Shown here: positions 25,070 through 33,857 of the stretch, piece after piece
Layout: each line of letters begins with the position of its first letter
Numbering within the stretch: position 1 is the stretch's first letter
The notes under the pieces: generated by a model
Database searches by the model: none
What the model was told of the DNA's origin: nothing
What the model saw: the letters and a program-made list of their open reading frames with translations, nothing else
Translations under genes and position numbers: made by a program
Source of the DNA: Saccharofermentans sp.
GTDB taxonomy: Bacteria; Bacillota; Clostridia; Saccharofermentanales; Saccharofermentanaceae
Assembly: GCA_016292215.1 (NCBI GenBank)
Contig: JAEFBB010000019.1
Coordinates: 1 to 43,215 of the forward strand
DNA: 43,215 nucleotides
Direction: 5' to 3'

Positions 25070-25098
25070 TTTACTTAAAATATAGGGCGTGTTAAAAT
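25070..25098 (+). promoter_or_regulatory. Candidate promoter of gatCAB
   Basis: TTTACT (25070-25075) and TAAAAT (25093-25098) are 17 nt apart. This would start transcription about 40 nt before the gatC ATG, after the terminator and repeat block. Confidence 0.55.
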
Positions 25099-25144
25099 CT
25101 TAGATTGAAGATTTCTGACTATTTGCAGGTAGGAGTGTAATTTC

Positions 25145-25432
25145 ATGGAGATTACAAAAGATTTGGTTCAGTACTTGGAGAGCCTCGGGCGCCTTGAGCT
25201 GAGCCCTGAAGATGAAGAGAAGACACAGAAGGCTTTAGGCGACATTCTGGGGTATTTCGATGAGCTTAATGAGCTTAACACAGACGGCGTGGAGCCTTTG
25301 AGCCACGCTGCAGGCGTATCCAACGTTACGCGTGAAGATGTTATTGCGAATGAAGATATGAGGGATGCGGTCTTAAGCAACGCGCCCGAGACAAAGGACG
25401 GTACGATCCTCGTGCCGAAGACCTTTGATTAA
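25145..25432 (+). CDS. gatC: Asp-tRNA(Asn)/Glu-tRNA(Gln) amidotransferase subunit C
   Basis: The 95-residue subunit wraps around GatA and GatB and stabilises the GatCAB complex, which converts misacylated Glu-tRNA(Gln) or Asp-tRNA(Asn) to the correct aminoacyl-tRNA. The pattern is typical: YLESLGRLELSPEE-like start, ILGYFDELNELNTDGVEPLSH in the middle, and the C-terminal VPKTFD. TAGGAGTG precedes the ATG. It is the first gene of a gatC-gatA-gatB operon, 12 nt before gatA. Confidence 0.96.
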   Translation: MEITKDLVQYLESLGRLELSPEDEEKTQKALGDILGYFDELNELNTDGVEPLSHAAGVSNVTREDVIANEDMRDAVLSNAPETKDGTILVPKTFD

Positions 25433-25444
25433 GGGGTGTGCGCT

Positions 25445-26941
25445 ATGACTGATATCGAGATTAGAAAACTGGGCGCCCTCGAGATAGGCGCAGCGATCAA
25501 GGAAGGCAAGATCACCTCTGTACAGGCTACCAAGGCTTTCCTCGATGCTATAGATGCAAAAGACGGTGAGTACAAGTCATACATCACCGTTATCAGAGAC
25601 GAGGCTCTCGCAAAAGCCGGGAAGGCTGACGAGGCCATCAAGGCAGGAACACTGACAGGTCCTCTGGCAGGCGTTCCGATCGCTATCAAGGACAATATCT
25701 GCACGAAGGGCATCAAGACGACATGCGCGTCTAAGATGCTCGGCAACTTCGTTCCGCCTTACGACGCAGAGGTTATCCGCAAAATAGAAGATGCCGGAAT
25801 GATCATTCTCGGCAAGACAAATATGGACGAGTTCGCGATGGGCTCCACCACTGAGACCAGCTACTTCGGCATCACGTCCAACCCCTGGGATACAGACAGG
25901 GTACCGGGCGGTTCATCAGGCGGTTCTGCTGCATGCGTAGCAGCTGCTTTAGCACCTGTTGCTCTGGGCTCAGATACGGGCGGATCCATCAGACAGCCTG
26001 CTTCTTTCTGCGGCGTTACGGGCCTTAAGCCTACATACGGCGCAGTATCAAGATACGGTCTTGTTGCTTTCGCTTCTTCATTGGACCAGATCGGACCTAT
26101 CGGAAGAAAGGCAGAAGACATTGCCGCAGTATTTAATGTAATCAGCGGCAAGGACCAGAAGGACCAGTCCTCATTAGAGTCTGAGAAGATAGACCTCTCC
26201 GCTGTTGAGAACTACAGCCTCGAAGGAAAGAAGTTCGGTATTCCGGAAGAATATATCGGCGACGGTATCGATGCTGACGTTAAGAAGGCAGTCCTTGATG
26301 CGGTAGAAGTCCTTAAGTCAAAGGGCGCTTCGGTTGAGACATTCCCGATGCCGATCATCAAGTACGCTATCCCTACGTACTACATCATCTGCACCGCTGA
26401 GGCGTGCTCGAACCTGTCCAGATATGACGGCGTTAAGTACGGCTACAGACCTGAAGGTGTCGATGACTTAGGCCAGCTCTACATCAAGTCCAGAAGTGAA
26501 GGCTTCGGACTCGAGGTCAAGAGAAGGATCATGCTCGGTAACTTCGTTCTTTCCTCAGGTTATTACGATGCTTACTACAACAAGGCTTTGAGAGTTAAGA
26601 ACCTCATCAAGCAGGCATTTGACCAGGCATTTACAAAGTACGATGCGATCTTAGGACCTGTAGCTCCTACAGCTGCTCTTAAGAAGGGCGAGAGCTTATC
26701 TGATCCTCTCAAGATGTATCTTGGCGATATCTGCACCGTTCTCGTAAACATCGTAGGCATCCCCGCGATGTCCGTTCCGTGCGGATTTACATCAGACGGT
26801 CTTCCCGTCGGTCTCCAGATCATGGGTGACAGGTTCTCCGAAGAGACTGTCATCGGTGTTGCTTCTGCTTACCAGAAGGCAACTTCGGATGAGGGGTTCG
26901 AGAACAAGATCCCCGAAGAAGCTATGAGAGGGGAGGGCTAA
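25445..26941 (+). CDS. gatA: Asp-tRNA(Asn)/Glu-tRNA(Gln) amidotransferase subunit A
   Basis: The 498-residue amidase-signature subunit frees ammonia from glutamine for the transamidation of tRNA-bound Glu or Asp. The Ser-cis-Ser-Lys triad is visible as K82 in AIKDN, S157 in PGGSSGGSAA and S181 in DTGGSIRQPA. I chose the ATG at 25445 with AAGGGGTG just upstream, rather than the GTG at 25436 that would be part of that ribosome-binding site. The gene is three nucleotides from gatB, whose ribosome-binding site GGAGGG lies within the end of gatA. Confidence 0.97.
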   Translation: MTDIEIRKLGALEIGAAIKEGKITSVQATKAFLDAIDAKDGEYKSYITVIRDEALAKAGKADEAIKAGTLTGPLAGVPIAIKDNICTKGIKTTCASKMLGNFVPPYDAEVIRKIEDAGMIILGKTNMDEFAMGSTTETSYFGITSNPWDTDRVPGGSSGGSAACVAAALAPVALGSDTGGSIRQPASFCGVTGLKPTYGAVSRYGLVAFASSLDQIGPIGRKAEDIAAVFNVISGKDQKDQSSLESEKIDLSAVENYSLEGKKFGIPEEYIGDGIDADVKKAVLDAVEVLKSKGASVETFPMPIIKYAIPTYYIICTAEACSNLSRYDGVKYGYRPEGVDDLGQLYIKSRSEGFGLEVKRRIMLGNFVLSSGYYDAYYNKALRVKNLIKQAFDQAFTKYDAILGPVAPTAALKKGESLSDPLKMYLGDICTVLVNIVGIPAMSVPCGFTSDGLPVGLQIMGDRFSEETVIGVASAYQKATSDEGFENKIPEEAMRGEG

Positions 26942-26944
26942 GTC

Positions 26945-28384
26945 ATGCAGGATTATGAGATGGTAATAGGCCTCGAAGTACACTGCGAGCTCTCGACAGA
27001 ATCCAAGATCTTCTGCGGATGCTCTGCCAAGTTCGGAGGCGAGCCCAATACACATGTTTGCGAAGTCTGCTCCGGCATGCCGGGCACGCTTCCTACGCTC
27101 AACAAGCAGGTAGTCGAGTATGCCGTCAAGGCAGGACTCGCGCTTAACTGCGAGATCACAAGAAATAACAAGTTCGACCGTAAGAACTATTTCTACCCTG
27201 ACCTTCCAAAGGCATATCAGATATCACAGCTTTACTATCCGATCTGCAGGAATGGTCATGTCGACATCAAGACATCACAGGGCATGAAGTCCATCGGCAT
27301 CCACGAGATCCACATGGAAGAAGATGCCGGCAAGCTCGTACACGATCCCGTTACGGGCATGACGATGGTCGACTTCAACCGCTGCGGCGTACCGCTTTTG
27401 GAAATCGTCTCCGAGCCTGATTTCAGATCCGGTGAAGAGGTCATCGCATATCTCGAAAAGCTCAGGGATACGATGCAGTACTTAGGCATTTCCGACTGCA
27501 AGATGCAGGAAGGCTCCATGAGAGCTGACGTTAACCTCTCCGTAAGGCCCAGAGGCCAGAAGGAGTTCGGTACAAGAACCGAGATGAAGAATATCGCTTC
27601 CCTTAAGGCGATCGAGCGCGCTATCGAATACGAGCGCGACAGACAGATCGACCTGATCGAAGAGGGCGGCAAGGTCATCCAGGAGACAAGACGATGGGAC
27701 GACGAGCAGGAGTACACATACTCCATGCGTTCCAAGGAAAACGCCCAGGATTACAAGTATTTCCCGGATCCGGACCTCATGCCCATCAACATCTCAGATG
27801 AGTTCCTGGAGAAGGTAAGATCAGAGCTTCCCGAGTTTGCTGACGCTAAGCGCGAGAGATATGTAACAGAATTGGGGCTCCCTGAGTACGATGCAGAGAT
27901 CATCACGGGAACACCCGCACTGGTCAAGGTTTTCGAGGCCGCTTGCGAAGTAGCCAAGAGCCCTAAGGACTGCTCCAACTGGCTCATGACAGACCTTCTT
28001 AAGATCGCAAAGGACGCCAAGGTACTGGCTGCCGACATCGACTTTGACGGCAAGGTCATGGGTAAGATCATCAACCTTGTAAACGACGGCAAGATCAACC
28101 GTAAATCAGGCCAGAAGGCTTTGGAAGAAGCGTTCTTAAACGGCACTGATCCTGATAAATATATCGCGGACAACGGACTTGCCATGGTCTCAGACGCAGG
28201 ATCCATTGAGCCTGTCATCAAGGAGATCATTGCTGCCAACGAGAAGGCCGTTAACGGCTATCTCGCAGGCGAAGAGAAGAACCTCACGTTCCTGATCGGA
28301 CAGTCGATGCGCGCCCTCAAGGGCAAGGCTGACCACCAGGTCGTCAGACAGACATTGATCGACCTTCTTAACGGAATGAAATAA
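26945..28384 (+). CDS. gatB: Asp-tRNA(Asn)/Glu-tRNA(Gln) amidotransferase subunit B
   Basis: The 479-residue subunit binds the misacylated tRNA and carries the kinase/transamidase site. It begins with the diagnostic YEMVIGLEVHCELSTESKIFC. The zinc-type cysteines are in CGCSAKFGGEPNTHVCEVC, and KNYFYPDLPKAYQISQ follows. The C-terminal YqeY-like tRNA-binding tail is present to about residue 479. The stop overlaps the next gene start (TAATG), coupling it to the CNNM/CorC-like gene. Confidence 0.97.
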   Translation: MQDYEMVIGLEVHCELSTESKIFCGCSAKFGGEPNTHVCEVCSGMPGTLPTLNKQVVEYAVKAGLALNCEITRNNKFDRKNYFYPDLPKAYQISQLYYPICRNGHVDIKTSQGMKSIGIHEIHMEEDAGKLVHDPVTGMTMVDFNRCGVPLLEIVSEPDFRSGEEVIAYLEKLRDTMQYLGISDCKMQEGSMRADVNLSVRPRGQKEFGTRTEMKNIASLKAIERAIEYERDRQIDLIEEGGKVIQETRRWDDEQEYTYSMRSKENAQDYKYFPDPDLMPINISDEFLEKVRSELPEFADAKRERYVTELGLPEYDAEIITGTPALVKVFEAACEVAKSPKDCSNWLMTDLLKIAKDAKVLAADIDFDGKVMGKIINLVNDGKINRKSGQKALEEAFLNGTDPDKYIADNGLAMVSDAGSIEPVIKEIIAANEKAVNGYLAGEEKNLTFLIGQSMRALKGKADHQVVRQTLIDLLNGMK

Positions 28385-29727
28385 TGGAGATATTGCTCGA
28401 CATCTTACTGGTACTGTTCTTCGTGCTCGTTAATGCCTTTTTCTCAGGCACCGAGATGGCTGTCATCTCCCTTAACGACGCGAAAATGCATAAGCTCGCC
28501 GAAGAAGGCGACAGGAAGGCCCTGCGTGTACTGAAGTTCATCGATAATCCGGGCAACTTCTTAGCGACCATCCAGGTAGGCGTCACGCTTGCCGGATTCT
28601 TGTCATCCGCTTTTGCTGCCAACAGCTTCGCCAGCAAGCTTGCCCTTCTGGTAGATCCTGAGACAAACCACGGCTGGATCGAGCCCCTCATGACGGTGCT
28701 CATCACTGTTGTGCTGTCTTATTTCTCCCTTGTCTTAGGTGAGCTCGTTCCTAAGCGCATCGCGCAGAACAAGCCTGAGAAATGGGCCTTTGCGGCTGCG
28801 GGCATCGTTAAGTTCTTCGGCGCTGTCCTAAAGCCTTTCGTATGGATCCTCACGGTATCTACAAATCTTATTCTGCGTCTGTTCAGGATCGATCCCAACC
28901 AGACCGATAAGACAGTTACCGAAGAAGAGATCCGCATGATGGTAGATGTCGGCTCCGAATCCGGCAACATCGAAGATACCGAGAAGGAAATGATCGAGAA
29001 TGTTTTCGAGTTCAACGACAAAGAAGTCTCGGAGATCATGACGCACAGAAAGAAGATCATCTCGCTCCCGATCGACGCAGAATATGACGAAGTCATGCGT
29101 GTCGCAAGGGAAGAGAAGTTCACGAGAATACCCGTCTACAAGGATACGATCGATGATATCATCGGAATCCTTCATATCAAGGACCTCATAGGCATCATGC
29201 CTCCCACGGAGGATAAGCCTTTTAAGCTCGAGAAGTTCATAAGAGAGCCTCTCATCGTACACGAGACCCGTAAGATATCTTCGCTCTTCGGCGAGATGAA
29301 AAACTGCGGCATGCAGATGGCTGTTATCGTTGACGAGTACGGCGGAACGATGGGCATCGCAACGATCGAGGATATGCTCGAAGAGCTCGTAGGCAACATC
29401 ACGGACGAGTTCGACGATGAGGCTGAGGAGTTCGTTAAGCTCTCCAACGGCGACTATATCGTCAGGGGCGACATGACGCTCTCTGACCTTGAAGATGTCC
29501 TCGATATCGAGCTCGACAACGACGAATACGACACCATCGCAGGCCTCGTGATCTCCCAGCTCGACCGCGTGCCGGAAGAGACCGAGCACCCTGTCGTCAA
29601 CTACAAGAACTTAAGGATCAAGGTTCTCAAGGTGGAGGAGAATGCCATCTCGAAGGTCCTGATCCATATTAATCCTGTCGTCCCGCCCGAAGAAGGCAAA
29701 GAGGAGAATCCCAAGGACGATGAATAA
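28384..29727 (+). CDS. CNNM/CorC-type membrane protein (DUF21-CBS-CBS-CorC_HlyC)
   Basis: The 447-residue protein resembles the hemolysin C/CorC/CNNM family linked to magnesium or other divalent cation handling. Residues about 1-190 form the DUF21 membrane domain, with several hydrophobic segments and the FSGTEMAVISLN and LGELVPKRIA motifs. A pair of CBS domains (about 205-330, with ITHRKKIISL-like and IPVYKDTIDDIIGILHIKDL segments) binds nucleotides in relatives. The C-terminal domain (about 345-430) begins at GDYIVRGDMTLSDLE. The tail is acidic. It overlaps gatB by 1 nt and the HAD gene by 8 nt, an operon-like arrangement without an obvious functional link. Confidence 0.93.
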   Translation: MEILLDILLVLFFVLVNAFFSGTEMAVISLNDAKMHKLAEEGDRKALRVLKFIDNPGNFLATIQVGVTLAGFLSSAFAANSFASKLALLVDPETNHGWIEPLMTVLITVVLSYFSLVLGELVPKRIAQNKPEKWAFAAAGIVKFFGAVLKPFVWILTVSTNLILRLFRIDPNQTDKTVTEEEIRMMVDVGSESGNIEDTEKEMIENVFEFNDKEVSEIMTHRKKIISLPIDAEYDEVMRVAREEKFTRIPVYKDTIDDIIGILHIKDLIGIMPPTEDKPFKLEKFIREPLIVHETRKISSLFGEMKNCGMQMAVIVDEYGGTMGIATIEDMLEELVGNITDEFDDEAEEFVKLSNGDYIVRGDMTLSDLEDVLDIELDNDEYDTIAGLVISQLDRVPEETEHPVVNYKNLRIKVLKVEENAISKVLIHINPVVPPEEGKEENPKDDE

Positions 29728-30379
29728 GTACGATCTGGTTCTTTACGATCTTGACGGTACTTTGTGGGATTCGGTCCCGCTCATAATGGAATCACTTAAA
29801 AAAGCTTACGATATCGTGCTTGGCGGTACCGACCGTACTGACGCGGATCTGATGAGCTTTATCGGCAGGCCTTTAAACGAAGTCTATGCCATGCACGACG
29901 ACGAGACCAAAGAGCGCCTGATAAAGGCATATCTCGACTATAACTGCGCAAAATTAGAGGAAAACGCGGTCCCGGTTTTTCCCGGAGTCTATGATTTCCT
30001 CTCGAAAATAAGGACTCTGGGCGCAAAACAGGGCATCGTGACCTCAAAGCGTGAGTCTTCTGCCATGATCACAATAGATTTTCTTGATCTTGGAAAATAT
30101 TTCGACACGATGGTATTCAGAGAGGCCACGGAGCGCGCCAAGCCCCACGGGGATCCCCTGATCGAAGCCGCAAGAAGGCTGGGAATAAGCGATATGGGGC
30201 GCGTTCTCTATGTCGGGGACGCTGTGCCTGATATCCTCTCGGCAAAGGATGCCGGCTGTGATTTTGCTCTCGTAGGGTGGACGAAGATGGACAAAGAGGC
30301 TCTAAAATGCCTTGAACCTCACTATATTGTTGAGGTTCCTTCGAGTCTTCCTTGCATTATTGAGGGCACCGAATTATAA
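29720..30379 (+). CDS. HAD-family phosphatase (phosphoglycolate phosphatase / PpaX-like)
   Basis: The 219-residue HAD hydrolase of the PGP/PpaX subfamily has all four motifs: D10 and D12 in YDLDGTLWD, T108-S109 in GIVTSK, K141 in ERAKPHGDP, and D167/D171 in YVGDAVPDI. A small helical cap sits between motifs I and II. Substrate is probably a small phosphorylated metabolite or pyrophosphate and cannot be told apart here. It starts inside the end of the upstream CNNM-type gene with an 8-nt overlap. Confidence 0.9.
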   Translation: MNKYDLVLYDLDGTLWDSVPLIMESLKKAYDIVLGGTDRTDADLMSFIGRPLNEVYAMHDDETKERLIKAYLDYNCAKLEENAVPVFPGVYDFLSKIRTLGAKQGIVTSKRESSAMITIDFLDLGKYFDTMVFREATERAKPHGDPLIEAARRLGISDMGRVLYVGDAVPDILSAKDAGCDFALVGWTKMDKEALKCLEPHYIVEVPSSLPCIIEGTEL

Positions 30380-30423
30380 TGTTCAATGCTCTATATTAAT
30401 AAAAAATAAGGTAGGTAGGCAAA

Positions 30424-31971
30424 ATGGCAAAGTCCTCCAAGTCCGGAAAGAAGGCAAACAAGAAGGTAGTTTCAGGCGGATTAGGCGCGGTAATCGTTAT
30501 TATCATCCTCATCATTGCTATCTTCTTCACATACATTTCCGGAATTCTTCCCAGCACTATGACTGGCGTTTCCATCAAGGAAACACTTCCTGACGGATCT
30601 GTTCGTACAGTGAAGAACTTCAACATCCTCGAGACAAACATGCACTTCAAAGAGGTATACAACCAGTACTCAAGCTACGGTATGGTTACCGAGGATATGT
30701 TGGACGTAATCTACGACACAGAGAAGAACGAGACATACAGAGATATGCTTCTCAGAGAGGCTGCAAGCCAGATGAGAACATTGGCTCTGGTCGAGCGCGC
30801 TGCCAAGGAATCAGGCTTCATCGAGATGTCTAAGTCCCGTGATTTTGCAGCTGCAGATCTCGAATCTCTCGATTCTATCGCCAAGATGTACGGTTACCAG
30901 ACAAGCCAGCAGTACATGGCTGCTGTTTACGGCACTGGTATGACAACAAGAAAGTACATCGATTACTATGCACGCGAGATCCTCGTTGAGGAATACGGCG
31001 CATACCTCAAGCAGTTCGATCCGGCTATCGTTCCTACTGATGAGGCTATCCAGGCTAAGTTCAACGAAGATCCTACAGCTTACCAGGTCGTAACATTCAA
31101 TAACTACTTCATCTCAGGCGCAGGCAGCGACGGTGTCACTACTGCATTGAGCCTTGCTGAAGCTACTGCAGAAGCCCAGAAGATCGCTGATGCTTCCAAG
31201 GGCAAGGATTCCGCTTACTTCAGACAGGCCGTTATGGATTACCTCAAGGCAGAGGGCGATGAAGAGACTCTTGCAGGTTACGAGAACTATGCCGATCCTA
31301 CACTCTATAAGAATTACACATATGCAAGCGCTTCCTACATGAATGCGGATATCTGCGAATTCCTTTATGGCGATGCAGTTCCCGGTGATGTTAAGGTCAC
31401 AGAGACAGAGACAGGCGCTTACGTTACACTGCTCGTTGAGAAAAAGCTCAACGACACACAGACAGCAGCTTACAGAACACTTACTCTGACAAATGATGTT
31501 GCTTCCCAGACAGATGCTACACCCGAGCAGATCCTTGCAGGCGCTCAGGCTATCGCAAATGACGCTACTGCAAAGTATGCATCCGGAAGCATGAGCTCAC
31601 TTGATTTCTACAACCTCGTTAAGAGCGAGACAACAAATACCCAGGATATGCTTACAGGCGGTTACAACTCCGGCGTAACAGCTGAGACATTGCTTTCATC
31701 TTCTTCAGATGCTCCTCTTGACACTACAAAGGTTGAGATGGGTATGTGGCTCTTTGATGAGGCACGTCAGCCGGGTGATGTTAAGGTATTCATTTCTTCT
31801 GACCAAACAGAGATCTATGTTCTTTACTTCGAGTTCTCTGCACCTGCATGGTACAACTCAGCAAGGAACAGCCTCACATCAGACAACTTCAACGCATGGA
31901 ATGCTAACCTCTCAGCTAACGATCCCCGTTATGAGGTAAATCAGGGACTTGTAAGAGCACTAATTTATTAA
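30424..31971 (+). CDS. Membrane-anchored SurA/PrsA-like foldase
   Basis: The 515-residue protein has a lysine-rich N-terminus (1-17) and one membrane anchor (about 18-40, rich in Ile and Val), then about 475 extracytoplasmic residues. The core has a helical SurA_N-like arrangement (MLRDMLLREAASQMRTLALVERAA type) and a C-terminal WLFDEARQPGDVKVFISSDQ segment. That echoes AYDESRQVGD in the lipoprotein at 21894, suggesting a shared domain and perhaps a common origin. Active-site residues of parvulins are not clear, so chaperone or isomerase function is inferred. The start has only a weak AAGGTAGG ribosome-binding site. A 44-nt gap separates it from the HAD gene. Confidence 0.75.
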   Translation: MAKSSKSGKKANKKVVSGGLGAVIVIIILIIAIFFTYISGILPSTMTGVSIKETLPDGSVRTVKNFNILETNMHFKEVYNQYSSYGMVTEDMLDVIYDTEKNETYRDMLLREAASQMRTLALVERAAKESGFIEMSKSRDFAAADLESLDSIAKMYGYQTSQQYMAAVYGTGMTTRKYIDYYAREILVEEYGAYLKQFDPAIVPTDEAIQAKFNEDPTAYQVVTFNNYFISGAGSDGVTTALSLAEATAEAQKIADASKGKDSAYFRQAVMDYLKAEGDEETLAGYENYADPTLYKNYTYASASYMNADICEFLYGDAVPGDVKVTETETGAYVTLLVEKKLNDTQTAAYRTLTLTNDVASQTDATPEQILAGAQAIANDATAKYASGSMSSLDFYNLVKSETTNTQDMLTGGYNSGVTAETLLSSSSDAPLDTTKVEMGMWLFDEARQPGDVKVFISSDQTEIYVLYFEFSAPAWYNSARNSLTSDNFNAWNANLSANDPRYEVNQGLVRALIY

Positions 31972-32009
31972 GTTTTGGTTTTCGCATTTATTGATAGGAG
32001 GAGATATCA

Positions 32010-33782
32010 ATGAAGAGAATACTGGCACTGGTTTTATGTTTTGCACTTTTATTCAGTCTTGTTGCATGCAACAGACGCGCAGTACCTTCCAGCAGTGATG
32101 TCAAGGCAGCTGTCCAGGAAGAGTATGACATGAAGTTCAAGCTCGACTCGGAGAAGATCGCCAAGGATGAATCCAAAGCAACATGGGTCTTCATTTCCAA
32201 GGACGGCACTCTTGAGGTAACAGTTACCTGGGAAGCAAAGCATCCCAAGGAATTCAACTTCGAGGACAAGGATCTTGCAGTCGTACCTTCCAAGAGGGAT
32301 GTCCAGAACGCTGTTGAAGAAGAGTATGGTATGTCTTTCTGGTTCAACTACGAATCCATTTCCGAAGGCGATAAGGAAACAACCGGTGAGTGGGTATTCT
32401 ATTCAGAAGATGAGACTCTTGAAGTAACAGTTACATGGAGCTCCAAGAAGCCCGATAAGTTTAACTTCTCCGACAGGAAGATCGAAAAGCCCACAGAGTC
32501 CTCAGATCCTTATGACGATGATCCGGATGTCCCCACATACGGCCGTGGTTCCGAGGTTATTGAGCTCTGGTCATTCACAAACGAGATCCCGAACATGGTA
32601 GCTAAGTATATTGAGCTCCATCCTGAGTTCGGTGAGAAATACACAGTCAGGTGCACTATCATTGCCACAGACGGCGGCGCTTATCAGCAGGCTCTCGACC
32701 AGGCTATCGCAGCAGGCGGAGACAAGGCTCCTGATATGTACGCAGCAGAAGCCGCCTTCATCCTTAAGTATGCACAGGGCGACATGGCTTATTACGCAGC
32801 TACATATAAGGATCTTGGTATTGACGTTGATAACAAGATCAAATCAGCTGAGATCGCCCAGTACACGGTAGATATCGGCACACGTGACGGTGAGGTCGTA
32901 GCTCTCGGCTATCAGGCAACAGGCGGAGCCATGATCTACAGATCTTCCATCGCTAAGGACGTATTCGGAACAGATGATCCTGACGAGATCGAGAAGATCT
33001 TCGGCGCCGGTACAGGCAGCTGGGATAAGTTCTGGGACGCTGCAGCAAAGCTCAAGGACAAGGGCTACAAGGTTGTCGCCGGTGGTGACGACATGTGGAA
33101 CGTATGCGAGAAGGCTGCTACAAAGGCTTGGCTCGACAAGGACAATAACATCGTTATCGATCCTCAGAGAGAAGCTTACCTCGATATCTATAAGAAGCTT
33201 ATCGATGACGATCTTTCCAAGGATACAGGCTCATGGAACGAAGCTTGGTATGCTGAGATGGGTTCCGGTAATAATGCTAATACATTCTGCTTCTTCGGCC
33301 CCGCATGGCTTATCAACTACGTAATGATCGGCCAGTCCGGTTATACATGGGGCGACTGGAGAGTATGCACGCCTCCTGTCGGCTTCTTCTGGGGCGGCAC
33401 ATGGGTCCTCGCTGACAAGGACACAGATCAGGCAGCGGGCGTAGCTGAGCTTATCGAGTGGATCACGCTCGATACATCAGATACAGGTCTGCAGTACCTC
33501 TGGGCTAACGACCAGATGGGCAACGGCGCCAAGGATACGGTTGCTTCTGCAGTAGTTATGGGTAAGTCTGACGGCACACTCGACTTCTGCGGCGGCCAGA
33601 ATGTTTTCGAGAAGTTTATCGAAGGCAATAAGTATGCTACAGGTAAGGCTATGACACAGTACGATGAAGATATCAACGGATTCTTCAAGGATGCAGCCAG
33701 CAAGTATGCACACGGCGAGATCGATAAGGATGCGGCTATCCAGGAGTTCAAGGACAACGTTTCAAGCGCATTTGCTCTTTAA
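32010..33782 (+). CDS. Extracellular solute-binding lipoprotein with doubled N-terminal module (1)
   Basis: The 590-residue lipoprotein has a signal peptide ending in lipobox LVAC (C20). Residues about 26-86 and 93-155 are two copies of a small module: PS..DV..AVxEEY, then a hydrophobic strand, then TLEVTVTW and KxFNF. The remaining 430 residues are a type 1 extracellular solute-binding domain, as used by multiple-sugar ABC importers, with GTDDPDEIEKIFGAG and GQNVFEKFIEGN segments. The doubled module is unusual for this family. No permease or ATPase genes are adjacent. A GGAGGAGAT ribosome-binding site precedes the ATG. A similar gene follows, so this is a tandem duplication. Confidence 0.88.
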   Translation: MKRILALVLCFALLFSLVACNRRAVPSSSDVKAAVQEEYDMKFKLDSEKIAKDESKATWVFISKDGTLEVTVTWEAKHPKEFNFEDKDLAVVPSKRDVQNAVEEEYGMSFWFNYESISEGDKETTGEWVFYSEDETLEVTVTWSSKKPDKFNFSDRKIEKPTESSDPYDDDPDVPTYGRGSEVIELWSFTNEIPNMVAKYIELHPEFGEKYTVRCTIIATDGGAYQQALDQAIAAGGDKAPDMYAAEAAFILKYAQGDMAYYAATYKDLGIDVDNKIKSAEIAQYTVDIGTRDGEVVALGYQATGGAMIYRSSIAKDVFGTDDPDEIEKIFGAGTGSWDKFWDAAAKLKDKGYKVVAGGDDMWNVCEKAATKAWLDKDNNIVIDPQREAYLDIYKKLIDDDLSKDTGSWNEAWYAEMGSGNNANTFCFFGPAWLINYVMIGQSGYTWGDWRVCTPPVGFFWGGTWVLADKDTDQAAGVAELIEWITLDTSDTGLQYLWANDQMGNGAKDTVASAVVMGKSDGTLDFCGGQNVFEKFIEGNKYATGKAMTQYDEDINGFFKDAASKYAHGEIDKDAAIQEFKDNVSSAFAL

Positions 33783-33805
33783 TAGTTTATAAAGACGGCA
33801 CTTAG

Positions 33806-33841
33806 GCGGCAGGGTGAGACTATATTCACCTTGCCGCTTTT
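33806..33841 (+). terminator. Hairpin with short U-run between the two solute-binding genes
   Basis: GCGGCAGGGTGA (33806-33817) pairs with TCACCTTGCCGC (33826-33837), with one G-U wobble, followed by TTTT. It may partially terminate transcription and lower expression of the second gene. The second gene's ribosome-binding site begins just after it. Confidence 0.72.
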
Positions 33842-33857
33842 CTACAAGGAGGATAAT

